DNA of 64,000 nt from Teredinibacter haidensis (lineage in GTDB: Bacteria; Pseudomonadota; Gammaproteobacteria; Pseudomonadales; Cellvibrionaceae): positions 2,108,001 to 2,172,000 of the forward strand of contig NZ_CP060084.1 of the NCBI RefSeq assembly GCF_014211975.1, given 5' to 3'. This document shows positions 49,601 through 56,200 of this stretch, piece by piece; within the stretch, counting starts at the first letter, position 1; every line of letters begins with the position of its first letter. The translations under genes were made by a program, and so were the position numbers. A model generated the notes under the pieces. That model was given only the letters and a program-made list of their open reading frames with translations, did no database searches and was not told the origin of the DNA.

Positions 49601-50293
49601 TCCGGACAACATGGGAAGAAAGAGCTCCCATACTGATACATCAAAGGTGTACGGCGTCTTTTGTAAGATACGATCCCGGCTACTTACCTGGTACTGCTGC
49701 TTCATCCATAACAAACGATTACATATCGCACGATGAGGAAGCATGCAACCTTTAGGTTTTCCTGTCGAGCCAGAGGTATAAATAATGTAGGCCAGGTCCT
49801 CCGCTTGGTTGATATTGCTGAGATTCTCAGTATTGTAATGCGTAAGGCTACTCGAATCTGCATCGAGTGATAGGGTTTTTCCGCTAAAATTCCTTAGCAG
49901 GATGGAATGCTTCTGTTGGGTCAACACCACCGACACATTCGCATCTTGAAGTATAAAATCCAAACGATCCTGCGGTGTTTCGGGGTCTAATGGTAGATAG
50001 GCTCCCCCGGATTTTAGTATGCCTAGGAGCCCAACGGCCAGTTCCAAAGATCGATCCATCACTACTGCAACAATATTGTTACGATCCACATCGTAGTCTC
50101 TGAGCTGACGTGCTAGCTGATTAGCGCGTGCATTTAAACTATTGAACGACAGTCTTGCTCCTTCATAACAAACTGCTTCTGCATCAGGTGTTCTCGCTAC
50201 TTGCTCTTCTATAAGGTCGTTCAACTTCAGATTCATAAAGGAATTATCATCAGTGTTGTTTATCGCTTGAAGACTTTCAATCTTGTTATACAT
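29993..50293 (-). CDS. trans-AT hybrid NRPS-PKS: A(Ser)-PCP4-Ox2, KS0-ACP, KS-DH-KR-ACP, KS-DH0-KR-ACP, KS0-DH-ACP, KS
   Basis: A megasynthase of 6766 residues from ATG 50293, which overlaps the stop of the preceding gene by 8 nt; a GTG at 50311 is a weaker alternative. Residue numbers below count from the GTG. Domains: serine A domain 28-525; four PCPs 554-934; two nitroreductase-like Ox domains 988-1171 and 1249-1451; KS0 1474-1918 and ACP 2108-2194; KS 2224-2668, DH 2858-3168, KR 3188-3611, ACP 3634-3716; KS 3768-4208, dead DH 4398-4688, KR 4701-5155, ACP 5191-5274; KS0 5334-5741, DH 5774-6061, ACP 6094-6171; KS 6234-6668 at the C-terminus. No AT occurs; KS domains are followed by the trans-AT linker ending YPFAKERYW. 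No thioesterase is present. Confidence 0.93.
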   Translation of the reverse strand: MYNKIESLQAINNTDDNSFMNLKLNDLIEEQVARTPDAEAVCYEGARLSFNSLNARANQLARQLRDYDVDRNNIVAVVMDRSLELAVGLLGILKSGGAYLPLDPETPQDRLDFILQDANVSVVLTQQKHSILLRNFSGKTLSLDADSSSLTHYNTENLSNINQAEDLAYIIYTSGSTGKPKGCMLPHRAICNRLLWMKQQYQVSSRDRILQKTPYTFDVSVWELFLPMLSGASLVFAKPKGHKDNAYLISLIQQENITICHFVPSMLRFFLNQPTAAQCESLKHVFASGEALSYELTTKFIETMPSKLHNLYGPTEAAVDVSYWECELREDQKVPIGRPISNIQLFILDENFAPVAPGESGELYIGGVGLAKGYLNRDEITAKAFINNPLPTQLSRSPQLYRTGDEACLLADGNIEYLGRLDSQVKLRGFRIELGEIENSINQHKDIEHSVVLVKGEGTINPELVAFIVSRQTISLKQIRGFLRTSLPDYMLPNAVVHVDEIPVTTHGKVDRKALLQLTQKQEKGEGAKAQITHTPQEQSESVSSQRKQKLVVELRSDFLSLLDIDVLEVDEDLFELGATSFTMVQMVEKIQDRHDINIPVEVFLDSPTVSAIADYLETSLSTRDQQPVVEAPDKPITPSSTPAQSIDTLSSTLQKYFIDLLDARDIGFNDDLFEHGATSFTMVQVVENIQNDYGTTIPVEVFLDTPTMRAIAAYLFGVLSAGTEQTAQNESSSSEAGFQYSLDNSEIESMLLQHFSELLDTHELTVHEDLFECGATSFTMVQVVERVQNDLSITIPVEIFLDSPSVEAIAKYVAELMPNNSNSAATSLVLNPENHTAPGRSSSEVDTFEALSLNALHAQVLTYFTELLDSADITVDDDLFEHGATSFTMVQVVEKIQEELLVMVPVEVFLDNPTVDAISLYLQNELAKTKTDNASLTTVSNTQRDSKSPSIINSSAASSSIQMEFQTAASNAARIKLKDSDFIDSAYIGSSMAQTTPEESSSLDRLGEFLSLLRQEKVDQEGKYLYASAGGLNPVQTYVYIKDSAIEGLTQGIYYYHPKNHSLFPVSSGTNIEQSVFFEFDHKTFKNSSFAIFFIAQMKSLLPIYKDTSATLSVLEAGYMGQLLASRQEDFGLALSPISSIKFNAISQYFDLDENHAFIHCMLAENLSTDNSQQQNVTDKNLFEYLCQTNKSIQSQANPLNHPSMTALLHETARFPTKEEKENIQNDPNLRRLPTNRSGISLKKKEFPGQYYKLRSTKREYIQSAVPFENLSKFLSLLDPKTIGNSHQYLYASVTASHSLKVFVYVKENGVEGLSKGLYQYYAQQHKLALVTSELSSELKSCYTPFNRKQLKASKFCVFLVSPEKDLKPYFDNESRYLALLDAGYIGQLLMDRQAEFEIGVCPIGGILFDKIRDDFHLEDGDQLVHSLVCGGYEMEMPADWKFLENRRQPNNDGLEEHATQPQHEQTVNLRQDIAIVGISGRFPGAETLDQFWKNLEQGRESFKELSFEREEEYRRSDLPEVSSPNISHKAAFLDQIDCFDSRLFNISPLEARSIDPQERLLLEVVWECLENSGYTGQELNRASQRIGVFVGAMWDDYQHHSSNNEKADQNVPVISLHSSIANNISQFFQFNGPSIALNTSCSSAMTAIHYACTSIKNLECRAAVVGGANIMSHPYHHRTLEGLDLLSKDGRSNPFGKNGSGFVVGEGVGAILIKPLADAERDGDYIHGVIKGSAVGFSGRGVGGGSSKPKLQKESILTAIENSGIDASSISYIETAAPGASLADATEITALKDAFGVDSSEHSRIFIGSVKSNIGHLESASAMSQLMKVLLQLKHKIIFPTVNVGTVSPLIQLKDSGLEISQKLMPWEPTKQQVAEKRNGGSAHQTTSEPRRALINAFGATGSGGHVVIEEYTNHCKQEQAGDQLILLSAATEAQLVQLAQRLLQYLKQSTNVSPLSDIAHTLRMGRTEMLERVAMVVKSHQELAQMLQNFIEGTEHRTGMYRGTAKSASDAKHLEKQTNLGLLAQDWVRGVKFSWQGLTPTKSKRAPLPTYPFAKERHWIKKENNVIDQHASMTGTYDGAFNGTPHLTSSSDSVANTENDQLLSDVSEYLKDIISEVSEIPASQIDSTSTFDHYGINSFMITKLNFALEKDFGELSKTLFFEYQTIHQLSQYFLNQHTKQVNKLLGVNASATSDIAHDNRQQMANIRQANELSMLEQRPYRVADIAIVGLSGKFPQSDSIDAYWDNLKSATDCVSEIPLDRWDYRDYYEEDKTIPGKIHSKWGGFISGIDEFDPLFFNISPREAEFMDPQERLFLQTVWHTFEDAGYAPSSKEIARHKIGVFVGVMYGEYQLFSGATNRISNSMAVGASYGTIANRVSYILNLTGPSMAIDTLCSSSLTALHIAVNSIKNGECEAAVVGGVNLSIHPNKYIMQAQGNMSSSEGRCRSFGEGGDGFVASEGVGAMFIKPLRQSIADGDNIYAVIKGTAINNDGKTHGYTVPNPNAHAEMIVDALQTANINPECISYVEAHGTGTSLGDPIEITGLTKAFGTFTPKTAFCAIGSAKSNIGHTEAAAGIAGISKILMQMKHKTLVPSLHSKQLNPNINFDKSPFYVQQQLTPWKRPIVDINGQPQEYPRTACISSLGAGGSNAHAIIQEYVESESLESPEPSKVIIPLSAKNQDRLKEYAQSLIEFIQKNEANDNRINLSNLAFTLQTGREPLEERLGVVVSSTKELLEKLRGYLSSNKSNDKNNHKKLEGVYQGGINRDKNLLSVFTADEDMSLIVETWITKAKHHKIVDLWVKGLNIDWRRLYQNQKPKRISAPGYPFAKERYWVDNTLQKSGETSQFSSMHPLLHSNTSDLSEQRFTSTFSGGEFFLRDHVINGKKILPGVSYLEMARAAVVKSSGLAETDASIVLENIVWTQPIAVNDAPQDVHIGLAEAEDGRIHYEIYTESEKGEEIIHSQGTSSIEVEDDEELRPTRIDISEIQSQMTQGILDAETCYTAFSEMGINYGEAHQAIEKIFKGDQQLLAKLSLPVTMHESTSEYTLHPSLMDSAIQSSIGLMIEAELKEKGASEQHSETNSDKPQLTARLPFALESLLVKSACTSEMFAWVRPSSHTSAHSPAKQKIQKLDIDLYDEHGVLCVSMRGFSSRVLDTNSDPAGLGESTNHIASGNPEHSTLLTTPSWVEATVSSSNSQTSYGKHLILMCEPEDSQAQALGNLLPSSNCHALVANAATASTIASQYTEYAAQCFEHLQVLLRDKSQEKAFVQIVIPDQPEHSVYFGLSSLLKTAALENPRIAGQVIQIDTNQATERLAKLLKENLSHPTDSCVKYENQKRYVLHREEFTPDKTLADSHFKEEGIYLITGGLGAIGQQFAREILKQTNNVTLVLTGRSQLDQQKQSVLTELEILGGRVEYYSLDVSEPSEIKHLLSTIQQSHRALDGVIHCAGVIADNFILKKTKQEFEQVLAAKVTGTINLHTATSDMSLDFFVLFSSTSAILGNYGQADYATANAFMDHFASYRSAEMLKQNRQGRTLSINWPLWKDGGMQIDAASEAMMIESTGMIPMQTETGLRAFYQGLSSGHAQVSVAEGQLEKLHSTLLGSKTIGNELQQDTAPSSVIDAKTLEEKAQQYLKKQFSSVLKLSMQKIDTEAPLEQYGMDSILAINLTNQLEKTFGSLPKTLFFEYQTISELSNYFLQSYEATLQSLYNSNATSSFMAASSKSAAEPVIKTAKLNNRKRRRFTATQQVNHHTSKNTALDIAIVGLSGRYPQSRNLQEYWEKLQSGVDCITEIPEERWDWQDYYTEDRSKNGMHYSKWGGFIEGVDEFDPLFFNITPIEAMAMDPQERLFLQHAWMAIEDAGYTRETLHSVQHDDLVAQIGVYAGVMYSEYQLFGAEESLRGNRRAIAGSLASIANRVSYVLNLHGPSMTIDTMCSSSLTSIHLACQDLKHRKTDIGIAGGVNVTIHPNKYLGLSATGFISAKGRCESFGEGGEGYIPGEGVGVVLLKRLEDAVKDEDHIYGVILGSAINHGGKTNGYTVPNPKAQRSVIEMALSEAKITPDSISYIEAHGTGTKLGDPIEIAALSQAFGKHTNEKGFCRIGSTKSNIGHCEGAAGIAGLTKILLQMKHRKIVPSLHSSVLNSNIDFPQTPFIVNQELNDWQPTKQDNTNIPLVAAVSSFGAGGSNAHLIVTEYQDVTPAIQQSVFTPVVIPLSARTQDQLVMSAQNLLDFISHERSNNRSGAQLENIAYTLQTGREAMEERLGLIVSSVDELCEKLKAYINGEQDIDEVYQGQVKRNKEALAVFAGDEELQEAIEKWIERKKISKLVDLWVKGFRLDWNRLYTEFKPRRISLPSYPFAKEKYWYSETPATGLMSHAGSNVSTIHPLLHQNTSDLLEQRFTSRFTGAEFFINRTAISGERLLSTAAHLEMARAAVCVASRRQGHESAVKLSEMSWGQPALIEDPSIDTHIGLYEENDGRLHYEIYSETDDPESPVVHFKGCAEFHSDEQPASINISLLQSQMVHGPLTKEAYNAIFHEMGFELNDKLQTIQEIYQGDRELLAKLCLPASLVSTKEDYELHPAIVNAAIRSSVGLWIKDGALATELNLAHVDFLANLASLSIKGGCYEEMYAWVRFSKADKTKQNSGSPICVDIDIYSSVGVPCIELRGIEFDNTGVSHAVTDGRVESKERRMTFLKKMWTPSELQAKNNSPGSIIVLHNVETKALADIIQATAEHARLIPEYELEHTEFTESVEDCDVWMDLTGIAGDTLHNKTGNKWISLLQTVIEKNRTNNVRLLYVTQGLELHKNTSIELSGATRVGLYRMLQSEYSGLSSRHLDLDPNAHQLEQLANAILTESASHSREVECCYRNESRFISQLHETTLRNTSSRFTNFNDSDVVLVTGGTRGVGLLCAQHLVATYGLKRLILTGREKLPEQNEWSSLEKFPISVQDKIRKIQMLQQKGVEVKVIPFPLHNPLELKKQYDAAQVSDGNIVGVIHAAGLADGENPAFIRKTEESIARVMSPKVDGLQNLMQLVDINQLRFTLLFSSVSALIPRLGTGQSDYAMANAYMDYYVMAQGSAPIVSIQWPSWKETGMGEATGAIYNNTGLLTITDNEGRELLDQVLANLHDSVIMPLVVDDTKFNAIELMQSDVQTSSTDSAPVPVIAKQFAKTLESETLKDNERQIVDAWLQSIFESELKLNPGQIDASSVFADYGVDSILLAQLLKRLNRELSLDLEPSILLEHSSLDALSLWLQNNYLDVLAQHLPLNSAASSNAADSQRRNDNAAEKTNTVAAAIAKSRTTLNTIASSMKRPSRARNTRNSAEQIAVVGMACRFPGASNIEEYWDLLFRGESAIAAIPEDCWGVKTDYYGGLLDNIYGFDPKFFMIPNEDAQAMDPQALVLLEESLNVIYHAGYTHQELAGKDVGVYIGARSQSADPSQIEKSRNPIMIVGQNYLAANISQFFNLRGPSLVLDTACSSSLVAMNMAVEAMRSGTIESALVGGVSLLTSPSAHEMFSKRNLLQAEGQFHIMDQRASGIVLGEGCGMVYLKPLEKAKQDGDSIYAVIAGIGINNDGRTAGPATPNMEAQAAVMKSALKQSQCSIDDVGYLDVNGSGSEVTDLLEIKAVASVYKREATSPMYLGAMKPNIGHPLCAEGIASFIKVALMLNRQQLVPFLSGQKPLKHYAIEQSGFSFPRQAESKELKYAALNCFADGGTNAHVILQQDALQATTVNRKPLPSPALQRVDVRTFEPLITESKSFYNSELGFLSHDFGRSKEWGLTLTSDHPILANHKVYDQDLLPGLAWIDFLYQWFAEAGNSFKTLALKNLAIYRPLIVAKAKPVNLLVEATETNEGVWRIQVRDSLDTISEDDKKSLYITAEMHSVSSPLVDERVHIQDIASSQYAKTDIDEIYQHCQSRELIHSDIMKVKGSVYDAGDAIWVHVKLDGSSPNSVHHYQFHPALVDGSGVGTESLFSGFAENEDRLFLPLFYESFIASECFGNECYTRIKKSSVEVKEELLSISMEFFSPDGRKIGELKNFKNKLVRNEGLINPGRQIQHTDAPRTEATKPKASQHVDLSFSSMSSLVQSIVASKLEVDTQDIAVDRGYYELGLNSIVLLEVSKLLESILATSLSPTLLFEYTTIAALAEFLENNYELPRMSDSVKSLQSVYNNDLTDHKENVVVSCGNEAAPKDSEPLADTTHSRFLPQEVTETKNVVEIEKPLTTDIAVIGMSGRYPHAANIAEFWENLKEGKDCVTEIPEDRWDINYFDGLTFPSGKSISKWGGFIEDPYCFDNKFFRITAKEAETLDPQERLFLEVCWESMEDAGYTPENIVSPEGSNHRRPVGVFVGVMHKDYSYMQNEAVYEGQRIPLTLNDASIANRISYLCNFHGPSMAVDTMCSSSLTAVHLAMESLHRGESKIALAGGVNLSLHPNKYLTYGIADIHGSDNHCHTFGEGGDGYVSAEGVGAILLKPLQQAVADGDSVYAVLKGSTINHGGTNGGFTIPSPIAQGEMIADCLEKTGIDPATITYIEAHGTGTSLGDPIEIQGLNRAFREHTDKKQYCALGSVKSNMGHAEGAAGISGLTKTILQLHHKTLVKSLHSEVINPYLDLASSPFYVQRETEKWELSETSIRRAGISSFGATGSNAHIILEEFTSPEIDARPSQSRVEGGVLLPISAKNHQSLHEYAKRMLSYLEGHPQTDLMSLAYTLQTGRVEMEERLILCVTSVEQTIHQLRNWLVSNPYSQDDVSSLDVNISN
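31800..34310 (-). other. KS0-DH-ACP module, second half of a dehydrating bimodule
   Basis: The KS keeps DTACSSSL but reads DVNGSGSE at EAHGTGT, so His is replaced by Asn and it should not elongate. The DH that follows has NHKVYDQDLLPG (His and Pro kept, Gly changed to Asp) and FHPALVDGSGVG (Asp kept). Placed after a KR module with a dead DH, this matches the known dehydrating bimodule logic of trans-AT systems. Confidence 0.75.
34490..39010 (-). other. KS-DH(dead)-KR-ACP module
   Basis: The KS is intact. The DH-like region has lost the His (NRTAISGERLLS instead of H-x3-G-x4-P) and the Asp (LHPAIVNAAI). The KR has GGTRGVG and SSVSALIPRLGTGQSDYAMAN, so it is predicted active and of a different subtype from the previous KR. 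It would leave a hydroxyl for the next module. Confidence 0.8.
39165..43640 (-). other. KS-DH-KR-ACP module (alkene-forming)
   Basis: The KS triad is complete (DTLCSSSL, EAHGTGT, KSNIGH). The DH has HVINGKKILP and LHPSLMDSAIQ, so both catalytic residues are present. The KR has GGLGAIG and the Ser/Tyr/Asn set, with IAD in place of the LDD of B-type KRs (Asp kept), predicting a D-configured alcohol before dehydration. Product: an alpha,beta-alkene. Confidence 0.85.
43730..45890 (-). other. non-elongating KS0-ACP module after the heterocycle unit
   Basis: The nucleophile Cys is kept (LNTSCSSAMTA), but the first catalytic His motif EAHGTGT reads ETAAPGAS. KS domains without this His cannot decarboxylate malonyl-ACP and only pass the chain on. 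The following ACP has YGINSFMI with a normal Ser. Confidence 0.85.
45960..47350 (-). other. two tandem oxidase (Ox) domains, SagB/nitroreductase type
   Basis: Ox1 has KYLYASAGGLNPVQTYVYIK, close to the SAGxLxPVQ flavin motif of thiazole/oxazole oxidases, but lacks the N-terminal RxSxR element. Ox2 has LRSTKREY and VCPIGGILFD but the SAG-PVQ motif is replaced (SVTASHSLK). Each copy thus keeps what the other lost, which suggests an internal dimer sharing FMN sites. Role: oxidation of an oxazoline to an oxazole. Confidence 0.8.
47510..48650 (-). other. four tandem peptidyl carrier domains
   Basis: Four copies about 100 residues apart each carry GATSFTMVQ with the pantetheine Ser (codons near 48552, 48257, 47963 and 47634). 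They share LFExGATSFTMVQ and the IPVEVFLDxPT end, so they arose by duplication. Linkers are rich in S, T, E and Q. Four carriers after one A domain is far above the usual one. Confidence 0.9.
48740..50230 (-). other. adenylation domain with serine specificity code
   Basis: Core motifs are intact: A3 YTSGSTGKPKG, A5 LYGPTEAAVDVSYW, A7 LYRTGD, A8 KLRGFRIELGEIE and the A10 lysine in HGKVDRKALL. Aligning by eye to the GrsA positions 235-517 gives D V W H F S L V D K. That is the serine code of EntF. It is the only A domain in the window, and it must feed the two Cy domains at the end of the upstream protein. Confidence 0.85.
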
Positions 50294-53200
50294 TTTCAAT
50301 CTCACTCTCACCGATCATGTTTGCAGAATGTGTGCTATGCGAAGTACCTGTATATTGTTCAGGTTGTGCATTGATTAAGTCGTTAAAGTTATGCTGATAC
50401 CAGCTATGTTGGTTTTCGGAAAGAAGCTGTAAAACCCGTTGGTAGCCATCGAACATTTTCTGCATCATTCCTTCCGGGAATAAGCTGTTCGCCACATCCC
50501 AATGCAGGTATAAACTGGCGTTAGTCTCTGTGCTCATATTATCCATGTGGACTTGTGATGTTTGGCTTAGGGATTCTCCTTGTTTAAACCCGTCAGGCGC
50601 TTGGAAACCTGGTGAACTGCTCAGGTTGGTAAACACGATCGGAAAACTCAATATTTTGTTGCGTCGATTTTTAGTAGCCACGCGACGAAGTGCTCCCAAT
50701 CCGCTCACAGCGCTATGGGAAAGATCTTCTTGTACCCGGTCATGATAAGAACGTGCTCTCTCAATAAATGTGTTGGTCTCGCGCTCGATTACCAGCCAGC
50801 TCATTGAGGTGAAGTCACCAGCAACTCGATCGATATCTGGATGAAGCGGTAATCTATCCCAGCTCGGAATCACAATTGAGAATGATTCTGACGAAGACCA
50901 TTGAGCCAATACATCGGCGTAAACCGTCAATAGGATAATTCCTGGTGATATCGATAGATCTTTAGCGATATCTTTTATTACCTTCCATTGCGGAATCACG
51001 CCTTCAAATCTTTGGGTTTTATGTGTGGATGTTTGAGTTATCATCGGGAGTTCTGGTCCGGACGGGATGTCGATGAACTTGTTCTTCCAATACTCAAAAC
51101 TGTTCTTATAACCATCAGTTTTCTTATATTGCTGCAACGACATAATATAATCGGCAAATGTCAGCTGTGGTTTTTCATTTTCCATATTCGGATTCTTATA
51201 AAATTCGAACATGTCATTGACCAGCACTACGATACTTGGACCGTCAGTAATAATTAAGTCTATACTGAAGTGTATTCTAAATGTCCGCTCGTCGATTTTT
51301 GAGACTTGTAAATCAAAGTAAGGCCACTCTCCTATAGGGCAAAGTCTTGTTACCATCGAAGAGGTTATATTGTTCAGTGCTTCTTGAACGTCATGCTTTC
51401 GTCCAGTTAAATCATTCACCTTCAACTTGTAGGTTGGTATTTTGTCCAGCATTATTTGAGTGCCGTCCTGTCTGATGATTGTGGAAAGCACCTCGTGGAC
51501 CTGCATCACTTTTTGCCATGCATTCTCAAGTCGTTTCACATCCAGGTTCTCAACTTCAAAATAGGTATAGAACTGGGAGCTGACATTCGATCCAAATTTA
51601 CTGCGACCGAAGGCATACGCTTGCTGCTGATCAGTCAGAGGAAAACTTGTTCCACTGTGTGGAAAGTGATGAAGCTTGAGATCTTTGTTAAGCGCCTGTT
51701 TAACATCAAGTTCAAATGCTTCTCTTGTGTTGTTGTTGGGTTTGATATTGCCAGTAAGTTGGTTTCTAAGTGTATTGTACCATTCAGCAGATTCCCACAG
51801 ATCCAATCTCGACATAATAAAGTTAAGAACTCTCGAGTATTCAGCAAAAAGAGTTTCGATAGCCCCTGGTTCATAATATTCTTTTGCAATGTCCCATCTG
51901 AATTTTAATGATCCATCCTGCTCAAATATCTGATGATCAAAATAGATTTGAGGCGTTTGCGTAATAGAAAACGTAACGTTGTCCATGAAGCTCACGCTGT
52001 CATAGATGTCGTGTCCCAATAACGATGTAAAGACTACGGGAATAGACGATATATTGGCTATTTTTCGTCTCTTTTTAAGTTCTCGTAAAGCCCTTATGCC
52101 GCTGACATTATTATGATCCAGATCTTCGAAGAGATCCTTTTGTACTGATTGAATAGATTCTCTAAAGCTGCTGCTTTTACTGACTTTCGATACAAAAATA
52201 TTAGTAGATGCAAATGGCGCTACGATCTTTTCAAGCTCGGGGTCAAGCAAACGATTGAAGAACGTAAGTATTATGGATAGTTGTTCCTGTTCACAGGATG
52301 CATGAAGTACCTGTGTAAAGACGCTTAAAAGGAATATCGTAGGCGAAACGTTGAGTTTTTCGAGTGTTCTTTTCAATGTTTGCCATTTCGCTTTTTCAAT
52401 CGATCCAATGAGAGTGCTACGAAGGTATTGCTCGTTGCTTAAAACAGTATTGTGGCCTGTATTTATTGGCAGTGACGGGCCCTGTAGCACACCATCCAGT
52501 TTGTTTACCCAATACTCCAGATCGTTATTGAAATGCTCTGAGCCTTCAAAATCCCTTACCGCAGAGATGTAATCGCGGAAGGAAATGTCTGTGGACGGTA
52601 TTGTCCATGTTGAATCAAGATACAGGCTTTGCCATTGTTGCAAGATGAGTTGTATGCTCAGAGCATCTACGATCAGTTCATCGATACTAAAATGAATAAT
52701 AGTTTTATCAAAGCAAGCACTAACGCATATTTCGTAGAGAGGCCATTGCGTCGGTTCATATACTTTGTGAGACATCGCTTCTCGCGTTTTCGTCAGCGAG
52801 TACGGTTGCATCGCTTCATTACCCTTAAGATCTATCACATTGAAATCGTATCGCGGTACGTCTTTCAATATCTTTTGTTTGCCAATAGACAAAAATACAG
52901 CGCGAAGCATTTCATGATGTTCACTTAATTTGTTCCACGCGGTGTTTAAACGTGGAATATCCAGATTATCCATTTCTATTTCGAAGTAAATATGGCATCC
53001 CACTTTGTCGACACCAAGCTTGCGCCCAATAAAGAAAGACTCCTGAATATCGTTCAGTGGAAATGGCTCATGTCGTTCTAATGGATTGGAGATAATTGAG
53101 GGTGATTCCACATATAACTGACTCGGTGCTGCTCCCTTCACTTCAGATTCAGTTATTGTTGATTCAGTCGTGTGTGAAGCGCTGATATATTGATCTTCAC

Positions 53201-56200
53201 CACGATCTATCTGTGAACCTTGGAGATCTTCCAGATCCAATTTTTCCAAGATTTGAGAATATTGGGCGACCAGATACGTCACGAGATCGGCTGGCGTAGA
53301 ATACTCATAAAACGTCGTGGCGGAGAAGTTCTTGGTGACCTTCGCTTTGATTGCGTGTGTGATTTTCAACAAGTCGTGAGACGTTAACCCCATTTCGTAG
53401 TAACTTGAGTGGGTGTCTACTTTTAGCGGATCGATGTGAAGCTGTGTGGCAATCAGATGTTGAATCAGATACCTTGTTTTATCTAATGCATCCGAATCGT
53501 TACTTAGCCAGGCCGCGCTATTTAGGGGAGCGTCATAAGAACTCGATGCTTTGCTATCTGTGCGTGTCAAGTCCCCTTTTGTCGATGAGGTTTTTTGGTT
53601 TTCGGTAATCCAATAACGTTCTCTTGCGAAGGGGTACCCCGGCACTCCAGACAATCGTTTCACGAACGTACTGTCGTTCATATCGTTCCAGTTAATATGA
53701 TTTCCTTTCACCCATAGATCCGCGATAGAGCTGTGCTTTTTGTTTACGACCAGGCTTTCGATGTAGTCAAGTCCGTCGCGAGTGCTGGAGATTAATGATT
53801 GTTTATCGCCTTGTTTTCCAGATACTATTCTCGAATCTGATTCGCGACACTTGAATTTTTGTAACAGTGTTACAAGCTCCTGAGAAGTCGAAGCAATGAT
53901 GGCCATACGGTACTGCATGGCATGTCTACCGGTTTGCAGCGTGAATGCAAGGTCAGATAGTGTAATCTCAGGATTATGACTAAGATATTGAAGCAGATTC
54001 TCTGTTGAAGTCGTCAACTGAATTTCCGATCTAGCAGAAAGTGGGATCACAGCCGGCTCATTAACGGGTGTATTTGCTCGAGGAATACCATCCTCTTCCG
54101 CCGACTTTTCGGAGATGACGATATGCGCATTAGTGCCATTTAATCCAAATGAGCTAACCGCTGCCTGTCGAAAACCTGTGCTTGGTGTTTCCCACTTTTG
54201 GGGCCTCGTGTTAATGTAAAAAGGACTTTCGTCAAGCTCAATGTGTTCGTTTAACGCATCGAAATTGATGGAAGGAGGAAGTGTCTCGTGTTTTAGAGCC
54301 AGTAGTAATTTGATGACACCCGAAATACCTGAAGCATGCAATAAATGTCCGATGTTACTCTTGATTGAGCCCAGTGCGCAGAAATTCTGAGCTTGAGTGT
54401 ATTGTTTAAATGAGTCTTTTAAACCTTCTATCTCAATCGCGTCCCCCATTTTTGTTCCTGTACCATGAGCTTCAATTAGCTGAATGTGCGACGGATTAAT
54501 TCCGTGGTTTTGATATATCTCTGTCTGCAAGCGAGTCTGCGCTTTCGGGTTGGGCGCGGTGAGACCGTTGGTTTTTCCATCCTGGTTTACACCCCAACCT
54601 TGAATGACACCGTAAATTGAATCTCCGTCTTGCTTGGCTTTATGCAAAGGTTTTAGATATACCACTCCTACACCTTCGCCGGGGACGAAACCATCGGCTC
54701 GTTGATCGAAAGTAAAGCAGCGGCCTGATTTAGATAACATACCTGCATGTGATGTCATGATATGCAAGGACGGTCCAGACATGACGCACACCCCACCCGC
54801 CAGAGCCAGATCACTGTTTCCCGTTACTAAACTGTCACATGCGCTTGCGATGGCCACGAGCGAGGATGAACACGCTGTATCGATAGATAAACATGGACCT
54901 TGCAGGTTTAGGAAGTATGAAATACGTGCGGCGAGTACCGCAGTAGTACCGCCCATCAGCCCTTCCGCTGTTAAGCCTGAATTCTCGATGAGGCGACTAT
55001 AGTCTCCAGGTCCGCATCCGACGAAAACGCCGCACTTTCTCCAGGATAGAGTCATTGGGTTATACCCCGCATCTTCGATGCAGTGCCAGCATGCCTCTAA
55101 AAATAGCCTCTGCTGTGGGTCCATCGCGTTGGCTTCTTGCGCTGAAATATTAAAGAAGGATGGATCAAACAGATCATACTCTTCCAGAGCTCCCATCCAT
55201 TTACAATCTGTTTTCCCGGGCTTTTTGCTTTCAGTACTGTAATAATCGTTGATATTCCAGCGCTGCGCGGGAACCTCTGTAACACAATTTTGGCCGGATT
55301 TAATGTTCTCCCAATAGTCTTCCAGATTTTTAGATTTTGGAAACTTTCCTGCCATACCGATGATCGCAATCGCAGTTTTTTGTATGGGTTCAGCTGACTT
55401 GCCCGAATCGTTTTCTGTAGTGGATTCGCGATATATCTTTTGCTGAACCGGTGTTGAGTGCGCGATGGTTTCGCGCGATAAATTTGCATTTTGTTCAGAC
55501 TGTGCGGTGACTGCTTGCGGGTTGATTTCCACAAGGATTTTCGGTGTTACAGACATCTGATGTGAGAGTTCGATAGCGTGAGGATTGCCTTGGGGTGCAG
55601 AAAACTGGGGTGCTGTGTTTTCTGCGGCAGGACTTTCAGCTGCAGTAGTTTTGGTTCCCTGAGTATTCCTGTCTTTACGATTAGACAAAGTATTTACTGA
55701 ACCATCGTCGAGGCCTCCTGCTCCTGTCTGATAACTCGTTTCGCCCGCTACATATGGTGTGAGTTCTTCGAGGGTTGGCAGACTATAAATTTTTGTGACC
55801 GGGATGTTGATGCCAAAAGCTCGGTTAATTTTCTTCACCCAGGTGACGCCTGTGATGGAGTCTAAGCCCAGGTCCAGAAACTGCGCGTCGTCGTCGATTT
55901 TGCCTGCGTCGAGGAAGAGTTCGTCGGCTAAAAGTTGCTTGAGAGTGGACATAACCGCCGATAAATCTGTTTGCTGCAAGAAGTTGTTATCAGACTCAGT
56001 TTTTTGACCTACCTCATTGATCTGAACTCGACTGTTCTCGTGACGGGTATCTTGATTACGGTTTAAGTGCCCCAGTGCATCGCCAGTTAATGCACTATTG
56101 TCCAACGCGATGCGTGGTTTGGTCTTCTGTTCCTTTACCTGTACCTGTAAAACAGGCTCTTCCTTAACTGCTGCAGTATTGTTTACAGGCGTAGTGCTTA

